Shown: one piece after another, positions 54,466 to 63,247 of the stretch
Position numbering within the stretch: position 1 is the stretch's first letter
Layout: each line of letters starts with the position of its first letter
Source: SAR324 cluster bacterium
Lineage (GTDB): Bacteria > SAR324 > NAC60-12
Direction: 5' to 3'
Length of the DNA stretch: 64,000 nucleotides
Assembly (NCBI GenBank): GCA_015232315.1
Contig: JADFZZ010000003.1
Coordinates: 48,194-112,193 of the forward strand
Notes under the pieces: model-generated
The model's database searches: none
The model's input: the letters and a program-made list of their open reading frames with translations, nothing else
What the model was told of the DNA's origin: nothing
Position numbers and translations under genes: made by a program

Positions 54466-55893
54466 TTAGCTTTTAGCCACACCTGGCCAGTTATCTCTAA
54501 TATGCATACAAATGAGTGTCACATCGTCTTCCATTTTGCACTCACCCGTTTTAACGTTGATCGTGTTTAATATCCCTGACGCACTCACTCCCCCATGTTC
54601 ATCCTGATATTGTTTGATCATCCGTTTGAGATTTTTTTCACCAAGGTCCTCTCCATTGGGAAATGGATTTTCAATCAAACCATCCGTATAAAATACCAGT
54701 AAATCGCCTTTTTTAAGGAAGCCTTTCTTGGAATAAAACACTGGATTATCCTGATAACCCAAGGGTGTGTTTCGATCAAGAAGGCTGTTAATGGAGCCGT
54801 CTTCACTCAAAATGATCGGGAAATTATGTCCGGCATTGGAAAAATCCATTTCACCCGTGTTCAAATCAATACAGGCCACAAAAAAAGTCATGGCAAACTG
54901 ATGATTTCCTGAATAGCACACAACCCTGTTGAGGTAGTCAAGAATTTCATTGGGAGTCAGGCTGATATTTTTCATCAATTGATCAGTAAACATCTGGGAT
55001 GCCCCACAGACCGTTGCGGTTACTAACGCCGCAGGCACGCCATGCCCTGTGACATCACCGATCAAAACATACAGCAGATTCTCAACCTGCAAAAATCCAT
55101 GCCAGTCCCCACCAGTTTCTGTTGCTGATTTGTAGAATGCCGCAATATCTATGTTGGAAATTTTTGGAACTGATTTGGGGAATAATTCCTGCTGCACAAG
55201 GGCCGCCACTTCCAGTTCATGGGAGAGTCTCATTTCATTCTGGATCAGTTCCAGATTCTTTTTGAGGATTCGGATCTGCTCACACAGACCTTCCACAAAA
55301 TCCAGTTCAAATCGGTCGAATTCTGTGCTGCCGGGTCCTCTGAATACACAGATCATTTCATTGATGCCCCTGACTCTCAGAAATAATGCGTGTGAGCCGA
55401 TGATCATGGCACCGGGTTCAAAAAAATATTCGTAAAAGAAACTGTCTTCCTTGATATAATTGAAATAACAGATTTCGGTCTCACTCTCCGGAAAAAGATT
55501 GGCAATGAAATCTTCATCCAGTGTTTTATTGAGAAACATGAATAAGGAATCCTCAGCCGGACGATACAGGTCTTCTTCTTTTTCAAACAGGATCGTATCA
55601 CTGTTGTAGATATAATCCGTCAACAATTCGAAGGCATGCAGGATAATATCCCGTGCTTCCCGGAAAGAGCTGAAATTTTTGAACAGATCATTGAAGCACT
55701 GTAGCTTTTCCTCCTTTTTTTTAAGATTGATGTTCATGATATGAACCGCATCAGAAAGTTCATTCACAACAAGATCTTTCGTTGGAGGAATGGGGTTCAG
55801 CTTCATCTGTTCAAGGGAGTAGGTTGTCAGTTTTTCCATCCAGCCAACAATACTTTTGATAGACTTTCTTATCTCAATTAATTCCTCACTCAT
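54466..55893 (-). CDS. SpoIIE-type PP2C phosphatase with N-terminal sensor region
   Basis: The 475 residues begin with a short helical part and coiled coil, then a GAF-like region (about 75-225). The PPM/SpoIIE phosphatase domain is at about 255-470: VQQELFPKSVP, TETGGDWHGF, IGDVTGHGVPAAL, FSNAGHNFP, LLVFYTDGLIE and KMEDDVTLICM. It has the metal Asp residues. The typical target is a phosphorylated STAS protein. GAGGA before ATG 55893 decides the start; the frame extends 27 codons further. It is cotranscribed with the CheY-like gene downstream. Confidence 0.92.
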   Translation of the reverse strand: MSEELIEIRKSIKSIVGWMEKLTTYSLEQMKLNPIPPTKDLVVNELSDAVHIMNINLKKKEEKLQCFNDLFKNFSSFREARDIILHAFELLTDYIYNSDTILFEKEEDLYRPAEDSLFMFLNKTLDEDFIANLFPESETEICYFNYIKEDSFFYEYFFEPGAMIIGSHALFLRVRGINEMICVFRGPGSTEFDRFELDFVEGLCEQIRILKKNLELIQNEMRLSHELEVAALVQQELFPKSVPKISNIDIAAFYKSATETGGDWHGFLQVENLLYVLIGDVTGHGVPAALVTATVCGASQMFTDQLMKNISLTPNEILDYLNRVVCYSGNHQFAMTFFVACIDLNTGEMDFSNAGHNFPIILSEDGSINSLLDRNTPLGYQDNPVFYSKKGFLKKGDLLVFYTDGLIENPFPNGEDLGEKNLKRMIKQYQDEHGGVSASGILNTINVKTGECKMEDDVTLICMHIRDNWPGVAKS

Positions 55894-56196
55894 GGGAATC
55901 CTCAATAAAAGTGAATATATCTCAAGTGGGATGATTTCGACTTTTGTCAAAACCCGGGAAATCCACCCTGTCATTCAGCACTGATCCAGGTACTGATTTT
56001 CTATAGATGAACTGGGATTGATCTGTCAATATAATTTATACAGGCATAAGGAAAGAGTTTGTTGTGCCCGAATGAAAATTTTTTGTATTTTTCAACAAAA
56101 GTTTGTTACGAACAATTATTCCCAACGAATAACAGTGTTTTCAAAGGAAGGAGCGCTTCAATTAATGTTTAACTCACAATTTACAAGAAGGTTGTT
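55894..56196. other. Divergent promoter region between the SpoIIE and acyltransferase genes
   Basis: About 300 bases separate the two divergent starts. It is AT rich (for example CAATATAATTTATACAGG at 56026-56043, with TATAAT). No gene or strong hairpin is seen. Promoters for both neighbours are expected here. Confidence 0.4.
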
Positions 56197-57015
56197 ATGC
56201 AGATATCGCTGAAAAAACCATCAGATCCGATCATTCGACAGGCTATTAAATTGCTGGATCCATGGAAATGGGCTACGGACCCTGTCATTTCAGGACTTGA
56301 GCATATTCCTGAAAAAGGACCGGTGCTGTTTGTTGGCAATCACACAGTGCTGGGCTTGCTGGATGCGCCCTTGATGTGGTGTGAACTTTATCAGCGTAAA
56401 CATCTGTTTGTGCGTTCGTTGGGGGATCGTCTTCATTTTAAAGTTCCCGGATGGCGCGATATGCTCAAAACATTTGGCGCGGTCGAGGGAACCCGTGCCA
56501 ATTGTGCGGAGTTGATGCGAAACGGAGAGCATATTCTGGTATTTCCCGGAGGATCCCGGGAAGTGAATAAACGGAAAAATGAAAAATATCAGTTGATCTG
56601 GAAGGAACGTTTAGGGTTTGCGAGGATGGCTATTGAGTTTGCCTGCCCTATAGTCCCGTTTGCCGCGGTAGGTGCAGAAGAATGTTACGATATCGTGATT
56701 GATGCGGATGATATTTTTTCATCGCCACTTGGACCACTACTCAGAAAAATCATTCCAAGGGATGAAACGATTCCCCTGGTGAAAGGGTGGGGGGGAACCC
56801 TTTTCCCCAGACCTGAACGATTTTATTTTAAATTTGGCAAGCCCATCCAGGTCGACAACTACCACAAGGATTATCAAAACAGGGATTATTGCGTTGAACT
56901 GAGAGAAACGGTCCGACAAGCCATTGAACAAATGCTCCGGGAACAACTTGAATTAAGAGCCAATGATCCTGACCGTGATTTTACAAAACGTTTATCGCAT
57001 AAATTTCGAAAATGA
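56197..57015 (+). CDS. PlsC/DGAT-type acyltransferase
   Basis: The 272 residues belong to the glycerolipid acyltransferase superfamily. VLFVGNHTVLGLLDAPLM corresponds to the NHx4D motif (with N-H-T-V-L-G-L-L-D), EHILVFPGGSREVNKR to the FPEG-like block, and CPIVPFAAVGAEECYD to the C-terminal motif. It resembles the lysophospholipid acyltransferase/DGAT-like branch (also found fused to patatin-like hydrolases) more than PlsC proper. It is probably membrane associated. AGAAGG lies upstream of the ATG. The acceptor (lysophosphatidate, diacylglycerol or other) cannot be told. Confidence 0.85.
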   Translation: MQISLKKPSDPIIRQAIKLLDPWKWATDPVISGLEHIPEKGPVLFVGNHTVLGLLDAPLMWCELYQRKHLFVRSLGDRLHFKVPGWRDMLKTFGAVEGTRANCAELMRNGEHILVFPGGSREVNKRKNEKYQLIWKERLGFARMAIEFACPIVPFAAVGAEECYDIVIDADDIFSSPLGPLLRKIIPRDETIPLVKGWGGTLFPRPERFYFKFGKPIQVDNYHKDYQNRDYCVELRETVRQAIEQMLREQLELRANDPDRDFTKRLSHKFRK

Positions 57016-57056
57016 AAGGATTCAATTCCTGTTCTGGCGGTATCTTTTCGTGTGAC

Positions 57057-57560
57057 TCATGATTGATGAAGCAGTGAATCAAATTTTTTCCCCAAAATTT
57101 CATCGGGATCTATGGTCGGTTCCACACGGACCTGATTGCCTATCACTTGAAGTATTGTAACCATCTGTCCCATGGCAACTGCTTCTGATGGTTGAAAAAC
57201 TTTCCATTCTTCCCCAAACAGTTTGACAACCCCGCTTCCACTTTGTGGATCAATCGCTTCAATCACACGGGCCTGTTGTCCAACCATGCCATCGACATTG
57301 GAAACATATTTGTGTGAAGCTTTGGCTGGAAAAAATTTATGAAATCCAACCCAGGACACACAGGTTCCAGCAGTCCAGACAAGCAATGTGGCCCAAGCAG
57401 GCAGGAACATGGCGAAGGGAACTGTCAACAAGGCACCCAGTCCGAGAGGCAGACAAACAAAACCGGGCAAAAAAAGTTCTAATGCCGACAGCACGATGCT
57501 TCCCGCAAAATAATAAAACCATAAATCAATCTGGCTCAACAGATTCAGCAAATCGTTCAT
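57057..57560 (-). CDS. NfeD-like membrane protein
   Basis: A 167-residue protein with three to four membrane helices (about 12-75, containing WFYYFAGSIVLSALELFLPG) and a C-terminal OB-fold beta barrel (DGMVGQQARVIEAID to the end). This is the short NfeD form, always linked to SPFH genes. Here it overlaps the SPFH gene by four bases (ATGA). It helps to organise the SPFH protein in membrane microdomains and may protect membrane integrity. Confidence 0.92.
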   Translation of the reverse strand: MNDLLNLLSQIDLWFYYFAGSIVLSALELFLPGFVCLPLGLGALLTVPFAMFLPAWATLLVWTAGTCVSWVGFHKFFPAKASHKYVSNVDGMVGQQARVIEAIDPQSGSGVVKLFGEEWKVFQPSEAVAMGQMVTILQVIGNQVRVEPTIDPDEILGKKFDSLLHQS

Positions 57561-58510
57561 GTCTTGTCCTTGAATAAATCAGCGATACTGCCCATTGCCC
57601 CGAGCGTGGCACTGGCTTCAAACGGGATAAAAACCTTGTCGCCGTCCCCCTGCGTGAAACGTTGAAATCCTGAAATATAGGATTGGGCGAGCATGTATTT
57701 GACCGCGAGTTCCACATTTCCCTGACAGGCGTCCACAATTTTCTGCATGGCTTGTTTCTGGGCTTCCGCGACCATCATGATGCTTTGGGCCTCTCCATCC
57801 GCCTTTTGAATGATGGCCTCACGCTCCCCCACAGCATTGTTGATATTTTCCTGCTTTTCTCCTTCAGACCGTGCGATTCTTGATTGTTTGTCACCCTCGG
57901 CTTCCAGAACACGGGCTCTGCGCTGTCGCTCTGCCTGCATCTGCTTTTCCATCGCTTCCTGCACATCCCTTGGTGGTGAGATGTCCCTGATTTCCACTCG
58001 ACTGACCTTGACACCCCATTTATCAGTTGCCTCATCCAGTACGCTTTTCAGACCGGCATTGATTCTGTCCCGGGAGGCCAACGTTTCATCCAGTTCCAGT
58101 TCACCAATGACCGAACGCAAGGTAGTCTGTGCCAGTTGAGACACCGCGATCGGTAAATTGGCCACTTCATAAACCGCGCGTTTGGCATCTGTGATCTGGA
58201 CATACATGATCGCATCCACGGTCAGGCCCACATTATCTTTGGTGATGACAGTTTGTTTGGACACGTCCAGCACCATCTCACGGATGTCTATCCGTGAATA
58301 AACACCCACTTTACCATCGCGTTGCCAGATGATGGAACGGGGATTGTCTAAAAAAGGAATGATCACGTTGAGTCCCGAGTTGAGCGTGGAATGGTACGTC
58401 CCAAGCCGCTCAATCACCAGTGCTTCTCCCTGTTTCACGATCAATAAACCTTTTGCCAGCAAAATGATCACCAGTATTACCAGAAAAAAACCCACGCTCA
58501 TCAATTCCAT
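57557..58510 (-). CDS. SPFH/band 7 stomatin-like protein (QmcA type)
   Basis: The 317 residues have one N-terminal membrane anchor (MSVGFFLVILVIILLAKGLL) followed by the SPFH domain (GLNVIIPFLDNPRSIIWQRD, VDAIMYVQITDAKRAVYEVA) and a long coiled coil (MEKQMQAERQRRARVLEAEG, AEAQKQAMQKIVDACQGN). It oligomerises into membrane rings and is thought to regulate proteases and lipid domains. The partner NfeD gene is directly downstream with overlapping codons, the typical qmcA-ybbK pair. Confidence 0.94.
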   Translation of the reverse strand: MELMSVGFFLVILVIILLAKGLLIVKQGEALVIERLGTYHSTLNSGLNVIIPFLDNPRSIIWQRDGKVGVYSRIDIREMVLDVSKQTVITKDNVGLTVDAIMYVQITDAKRAVYEVANLPIAVSQLAQTTLRSVIGELELDETLASRDRINAGLKSVLDEATDKWGVKVSRVEIRDISPPRDVQEAMEKQMQAERQRRARVLEAEGDKQSRIARSEGEKQENINNAVGEREAIIQKADGEAQSIMMVAEAQKQAMQKIVDACQGNVELAVKYMLAQSYISGFQRFTQGDGDKVFIPFEASATLGAMGSIADLFKDKT

Positions 58511-58540
58511 AGTGTCTCCCTTCTTTTTCAGATTAATCAG

Positions 58541-58762
58541 TTGCTGTCGCGTAATGAGAAATCCCTATCGATTCATTCCATCGTTCGCCAAGCTCAAGCA
58601 GACAATATGGTGGCCTTCATTGACAAAATCCAAAATGATGAGGAGTTTGTACAAACTTGGATCCAAGTCACCAATGACAATATCAACCACGCTCGAAAAT
58701 GTTCCTGTGAATTGGTCAATTTAGAACCAGTTGATGAGCTCTCTTTGGAAAAAAGAGCATAA
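58541..58762 (+). CDS. Possible small Nif11-like peptide
   Basis: A frame of 73 codons from TTG 58541, or 51 from ATG 58607. The inner segment MVAFIDKIQNDEEFVQTW followed by NINHARKCSCELVNLEPVDEL resembles the Nif11 domain (hydrophobic-FI.K...DE.F..., then A....., then ..EL). Nif11 peptides are often leaders of ribosomal natural products. No maturase or exporter is nearby. No ribosome-binding site is visible. The rest of the surrounding 540-base gap (58511-59050) holds no other gene I can support. Confidence 0.35.
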   Translation: MLSRNEKSLSIHSIVRQAQADNMVAFIDKIQNDEEFVQTWIQVTNDNINHARKCSCELVNLEPVDELSLEKRA

Positions 58763-59050
58763 CGCATAATCCATGCCAGTGTATTGAATTGTCAAGGAAC
58801 TTTTTTTTGAAAACCCGAGCAAGTATATAATCCAGCCTTGACAATCTTTTTATTGAATGAAATGAAACAGGAAACAGTAGACTGCCGAGGCCCCTATCCA
58901 TCCGCCTCTTGATGAAATTCGAAAAAATTGGGTAGTTGATGTTCCTCATGAGGATTTATGAGGTATTAATTATAGCCATTCCAGACAGTGTGCATACTCT
59001 GATTCTTCACTTTATGACCTTCAGGTCCAACTTTTTTTCCTCAAGATCTC

Positions 59051-61501
59051 ATGAATTCCCAAACCTGCTTTCATTGCAAAACGCCTATTCCTCAAGCGGA
59101 GAAAGCTTATGAGCTTCAGGAAGGCTCCGCAACCCACTCATTTTGCTGTATAGGCTGTCTGTCTGTCTGGCAGATCATTCATGGGCAGGGATTGGATTCC
59201 TATTATGAACGTAGGGAATTGACCGGCAATGAAATTCCTGTGGGTATCAGCTCACGGAATTATGAACAATATGACAGTCCAGGTATTCAGGAACGTTTTG
59301 TCAAAAATCATGCGGATGGCAAGGAAGTACATCTGGTGTTACAGGGAATCCACTGCTCGGCCTGTATCTGGCTGATTGAACGCTATCTGCTACAACACAA
59401 TGGGATCAAACAGGTTTCTGTGAATCTGGGAACAGAACGGGTTCGTGTGGTGTGGGATGGCTCGGTTGTGCCACTTTCAGGGGTGATTCGGTATTTCGCT
59501 GAAATCGGGTATCAGGCGGCCCCCTATGATCCATTTCTGGTTGAGCATCAACGGCAATTCATCTTGCGATCATTTTTACTGAAACTGGCAGTGGCGGCTT
59601 TCAGCGCAGGGAATATCATGATGCTGAGTTTTGCGCTGTATGCTGGATATTTCAGTGGGATTGAACAGGAATTCAAAGTGTTTTTTGAATGGATTTCGCT
59701 GGTATTGTCGTTGCCGGCAATCTGTTACAGCGCACTGCCTTTCTGGCAGGGGGCATGGCATGCGATCCGGTTTCGACAACCCAACATGGATTTTCTGATT
59801 GCCGCCGGGATCAGCATCACGTTTTCTTCTTCGCTGGTGATTTTACTCACAGATCCCACACAAAACCCCTATTTTGATTCCTGCGTCATGATCATCTTTT
59901 TCCTGCTGATCGGACGCACCCTGGAACGGTTGACACGATCACAGGTGGTGAACCTGACAGAACGTCTGCTGACACTTTCGCCCAGATTTGTGACAAGGCT
60001 GGAACAGGATGGAACGCAGGTTGTGATTCCACAGCAAGAAGTCAAACATGGCGATATCCTGTTTGTCCGGGAAGGTGAACAGCTTCCGGTGGACGGGAAG
60101 GTGGTCACAGGAGAATCGGAACTGGATGAATCAGCCATTACCGGCGAACCTCAATGGCGGTATGTCAAAGTCAACGATACTGTGATTGGCGGAAGTACAT
60201 GCCGATCAGGAAATATCTCCATCAAGACCACGGCTGTGGGACATGAATCTCTGCTCCACAGGATTGTGGATCTGGTAGAAAAAGCCACTGCCCGTAAAAC
60301 AAGGCTCCAATCCATGGCAGACAGACTGGCGTCCAAATTTGTCTGGATGGTGCTGGCACTGACAACAGGAACCTGGGTATTCTGGACATGGAAGGGCACA
60401 GAAGGTTCCCACCCCTGGATGATTGCTGTTTCAGTGATCATCATTGCCTGTCCCTGCGCGCTGGGATTGGCGACGCCAGCGGCGATCCTGGTGGCAGTGG
60501 GTTCCGCGATTCGTCGGGGAATTCTGGTCAAGGACGGAGATGCTTTGGAACAGGCGGCTCTGACGAGCGATATTATTTTTGATAAAACCGGGACGTTGAC
60601 CACTGGACAAATGCAGGTAATCCATCTGGATAGTTTTACCGAACATCAGGAGGAATGGCTCTCGGCGGTTTTTCAGATGGAAGCTTGTTCCAATCATCCA
60701 GTCGCCAAAGCGTTGAGTGCTTACCTCCGACAACATTTCCCTGAGTTGGATCGAGGAGGCGAGACCGACGTGTCGTTCAAAAATTTTCCAGGTCGTGGAA
60801 TATCCGGGCTGTTTGAACAGCAACAGGTATTGATCGGCAACCAGCGCCTCATGGTGGAACGTCAGGTCGATCTTACTTTTCCAACGGATACAATCCCTGT
60901 GATGTTTCCTGAAATTGAAGTGCTCGTGGCACTGAATGGCCAATTGGCCGGGCGACTGATTTTACGGGATAAGATCAAATCCGAAGCCCCCTCAGCGGTG
61001 GCACGGTTGAAGAAAATGGGACTGGACGTGCATATTCTTTCCGGGGACCGTCAGCTTGCGGTAGATCAACTGGCATGGACGTTGGGCATCCAAAAAAATC
61101 ATGGAGAACTGCTACCTGACAAAAAACTGGAATATATCGAGTCCCTGCAAAAAGACCACCGGGTGGTGGTGATGGTGGGTGATGGCATCAATGACGCTCC
61201 CTCCCTGAAGCAATCCAACATGGGAATTGCCATGGCCAGTGGAACGGATATTTCTGTCGATGCGGCAAACGTAGTGTTGACCCGATCGCATCTTGATGGC
61301 GTCTGCGAAACCTTGTTGCTTGCCAGAAAAACCCGAAGGATTATCCGCCAGAATCTGGCCATTTCCCTGATGTATAACGCCTTAACCATTCCCCTGGCGA
61401 TGATGGGCTGGATCAATCCGTTGTTTTCCGCGTTAACCATGGCGTTCAGTTCCCTGTTTGTCACCCTCAATGCACTTCGGCTCAAATCTTTTGACCAGTG
61501 A
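59051..61501 (+). CDS. Copper-type P1B ATPase with N-terminal metal-binding domain (CcoI/FixI-like)
   Basis: The 816-residue pump has an N-terminal Cys cluster (CFHCKTPI, then FCCIGCLSV) typical of the YHS-like leader of CcoI/FixI/CopA2. An HMA domain with GIHCSACIWLIE, eight membrane helices, the ion-binding IIACPCALGLATPAAI, phosphorylation site FDKTGTLTTGQM, HP-locus NHPVAKAL and hinge MVGDGINDAPSLKQSNMG follow. These fit a Cu(I) exporter. The CcoI group delivers copper to cbb3 oxidase, but no cco genes are nearby, so a general copper efflux role is equally possible. Likely start ATG with a short gap from upstream. Confidence 0.93.
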   Translation: MNSQTCFHCKTPIPQAEKAYELQEGSATHSFCCIGCLSVWQIIHGQGLDSYYERRELTGNEIPVGISSRNYEQYDSPGIQERFVKNHADGKEVHLVLQGIHCSACIWLIERYLLQHNGIKQVSVNLGTERVRVVWDGSVVPLSGVIRYFAEIGYQAAPYDPFLVEHQRQFILRSFLLKLAVAAFSAGNIMMLSFALYAGYFSGIEQEFKVFFEWISLVLSLPAICYSALPFWQGAWHAIRFRQPNMDFLIAAGISITFSSSLVILLTDPTQNPYFDSCVMIIFFLLIGRTLERLTRSQVVNLTERLLTLSPRFVTRLEQDGTQVVIPQQEVKHGDILFVREGEQLPVDGKVVTGESELDESAITGEPQWRYVKVNDTVIGGSTCRSGNISIKTTAVGHESLLHRIVDLVEKATARKTRLQSMADRLASKFVWMVLALTTGTWVFWTWKGTEGSHPWMIAVSVIIIACPCALGLATPAAILVAVGSAIRRGILVKDGDALEQAALTSDIIFDKTGTLTTGQMQVIHLDSFTEHQEEWLSAVFQMEACSNHPVAKALSAYLRQHFPELDRGGETDVSFKNFPGRGISGLFEQQQVLIGNQRLMVERQVDLTFPTDTIPVMFPEIEVLVALNGQLAGRLILRDKIKSEAPSAVARLKKMGLDVHILSGDRQLAVDQLAWTLGIQKNHGELLPDKKLEYIESLQKDHRVVVMVGDGINDAPSLKQSNMGIAMASGTDISVDAANVVLTRSHLDGVCETLLLARKTRRIIRQNLAISLMYNALTIPLAMMGWINPLFSALTMAFSSLFVTLNALRLKSFDQ

Positions 61502-61583
61502 ATGTGAGGCTTACCATCAAATCAGACTTCAACACCACCAAAACTGTGGGAAGAATGGACGACAAATATTCTGACTGAATGCG

Positions 61584-63212
61584 TTAAAATTGGTAATTCA
61601 TCCTGACAAACGCGTTGTCATCCTGTTTGAGCATGGCAAACTCGCGGCTCAAATAATGATCATCGCCTTCAAAGAGATTCACTCCCAACGCAAACGACAA
61701 GGCATTGTCCATTTGTTTTTTGATGTCCAGTTTGACGAATCGGTCATGATCCTCAGGCCGTTCATACACAAAAGTATTCAGAAACAGGGTTTCCTGCATG
61801 AATTTCAGAGTCAATCGCAATGTATAGGTGTTTTGAATTTCTTCCCGGCGATATTTGAAAAGTTCCTGTTCCCGGGCCCAATCCATGGCTTCCTGAGCAG
61901 AAACAGTCTGTCCCTGTGCGGCCATGATCGCCTGGTATTGCGTCTGATAGAGTGCCAGAATGGATTCTTCATAGCTGTCATAATTCTGCATCAATTCCGC
62001 ATACCATTGGAATCCGATAAAGACTGAGGCACTGAGATCCAGTCGATAGCCAATCAGGTTTTTCACAGAAGAATTTTCAATGAATAACTCCTCTCCATCC
62101 AGATCATCTTTGGATTGATAAAACCCGCTTTCCCATGAAAGTATTCCGTTGCCCAACTGTCCTTCCAACGAAAATCCAAGGACGTTCAAGCCGGGATAAT
62201 CACTGGTGAGAGCCGTGTATCCATGCGTTTGAAATGGATCGGAATTGCCGGAGGCTTTTCCCTCTGCATCCAGCCATTGAAGGCCTTTGGGATTTTTATA
62301 AAAACCGCTGTAAGTATAAAAACTCACCTCAAAATCAGATACTTTGAAAAACCAGCGTGTTGCCAGCTCACTGTCGGTCATTTTGTTTTTGCCGGTTGTG
62401 GAATCAAGATCACAATATTCAGCGGATGCCATTAACTCGGGTTGGGTGGGATCCAGCATGGAATTGGGATTATAAATGGAAAAGCGGCATCCATCTGGTG
62501 TGGTGTCCGGTGCGAATTGTGGATGAAACACGATGTCCACTCCGCCAGACATGCCAAAATAGGAAGTCATCCGGATCGAGTTGGAACCATCTTTCAGATA
62601 TTCCATTTCTTGTCCCGCAAAATTGGCCACCCAGTTTTTGGGGAACAGGTCATTGATGAACAGCATGTCGCCCACACCCCATGTTGAAACCTGTTTTCCC
62701 ACACTGATATCCATCCAGTTCAGTGGAGTGAATAAAATCCGTGCTTCCCGGATATCCACATGAGTTTCCCGGATCACGGAATCCTGCACAAAATCCAGTT
62801 TTAGATAATACCTGGCGGATTGACTGCTACCGTTTGATTTGACGCGAACCCGGATATTGTCCAGAGTCCAGTCCTGGTCACGATCTTCATCCACGTCAAC
62901 ACGCCCTCCCCGTTCAATTTCAAGCATTCCCGCGAGTTCAAACCTGGGGGCAGAGCTTTGAGCTTTGAAGCCTCCAGACAAATCATTTGCGGAATCTGAC
63001 GTGCCAAAGTCTGTAAAGTCCGGGGATGAATCAATCGCGTCAAATTCATTTGCGGAGGATTCCGTTTTTGTGGCTTCCGGAGAGGCCTCTGAAGAAATCC
63101 CGAAACTGTTATCTGACTGAAATAGATCCTCGTCCGACTGGCTGAAAGCCTGCTGATTCAGAATCAGAAAAAACAAAGTAAATCCCAGCCCTATTCTTGT
63201 AGATGTTTTCAT
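61584..63212 (-). CDS. Outer-membrane beta-barrel protein (DUF1302-like)
   Basis: The 542-residue product has a signal peptide (GLGFTLFFLILNQQAFSQSD) and an acidic, Ser-rich linker (about 25-75, ANEFDAIDSSPDFTDFG). The barrel-forming strands that follow include ARYYLKLDFVQDSVIRETHV, WMDISVGKQVSTWGVGDM and a final FVRMNYQF with terminal Phe. The pattern RIxW/GxGxxxFINDLFPKNW resembles DUF1302-type porins. AGGAAC before ATG 63212 and the signal peptide support this start over GTG 63251. It follows the LolA-like gene and is probably in the same operon. Substrate unknown. Confidence 0.78.
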   Translation of the reverse strand: MKTSTRIGLGFTLFFLILNQQAFSQSDEDLFQSDNSFGISSEASPEATKTESSANEFDAIDSSPDFTDFGTSDSANDLSGGFKAQSSAPRFELAGMLEIERGGRVDVDEDRDQDWTLDNIRVRVKSNGSSQSARYYLKLDFVQDSVIRETHVDIREARILFTPLNWMDISVGKQVSTWGVGDMLFINDLFPKNWVANFAGQEMEYLKDGSNSIRMTSYFGMSGGVDIVFHPQFAPDTTPDGCRFSIYNPNSMLDPTQPELMASAEYCDLDSTTGKNKMTDSELATRWFFKVSDFEVSFYTYSGFYKNPKGLQWLDAEGKASGNSDPFQTHGYTALTSDYPGLNVLGFSLEGQLGNGILSWESGFYQSKDDLDGEELFIENSSVKNLIGYRLDLSASVFIGFQWYAELMQNYDSYEESILALYQTQYQAIMAAQGQTVSAQEAMDWAREQELFKYRREEIQNTYTLRLTLKFMQETLFLNTFVYERPEDHDRFVKLDIKKQMDNALSFALGVNLFEGDDHYLSREFAMLKQDDNAFVRMNYQF

Positions 63213-63247
63213 AAAAAAAGTTCCTGTTGAGTCAATGTTACCGAAAA

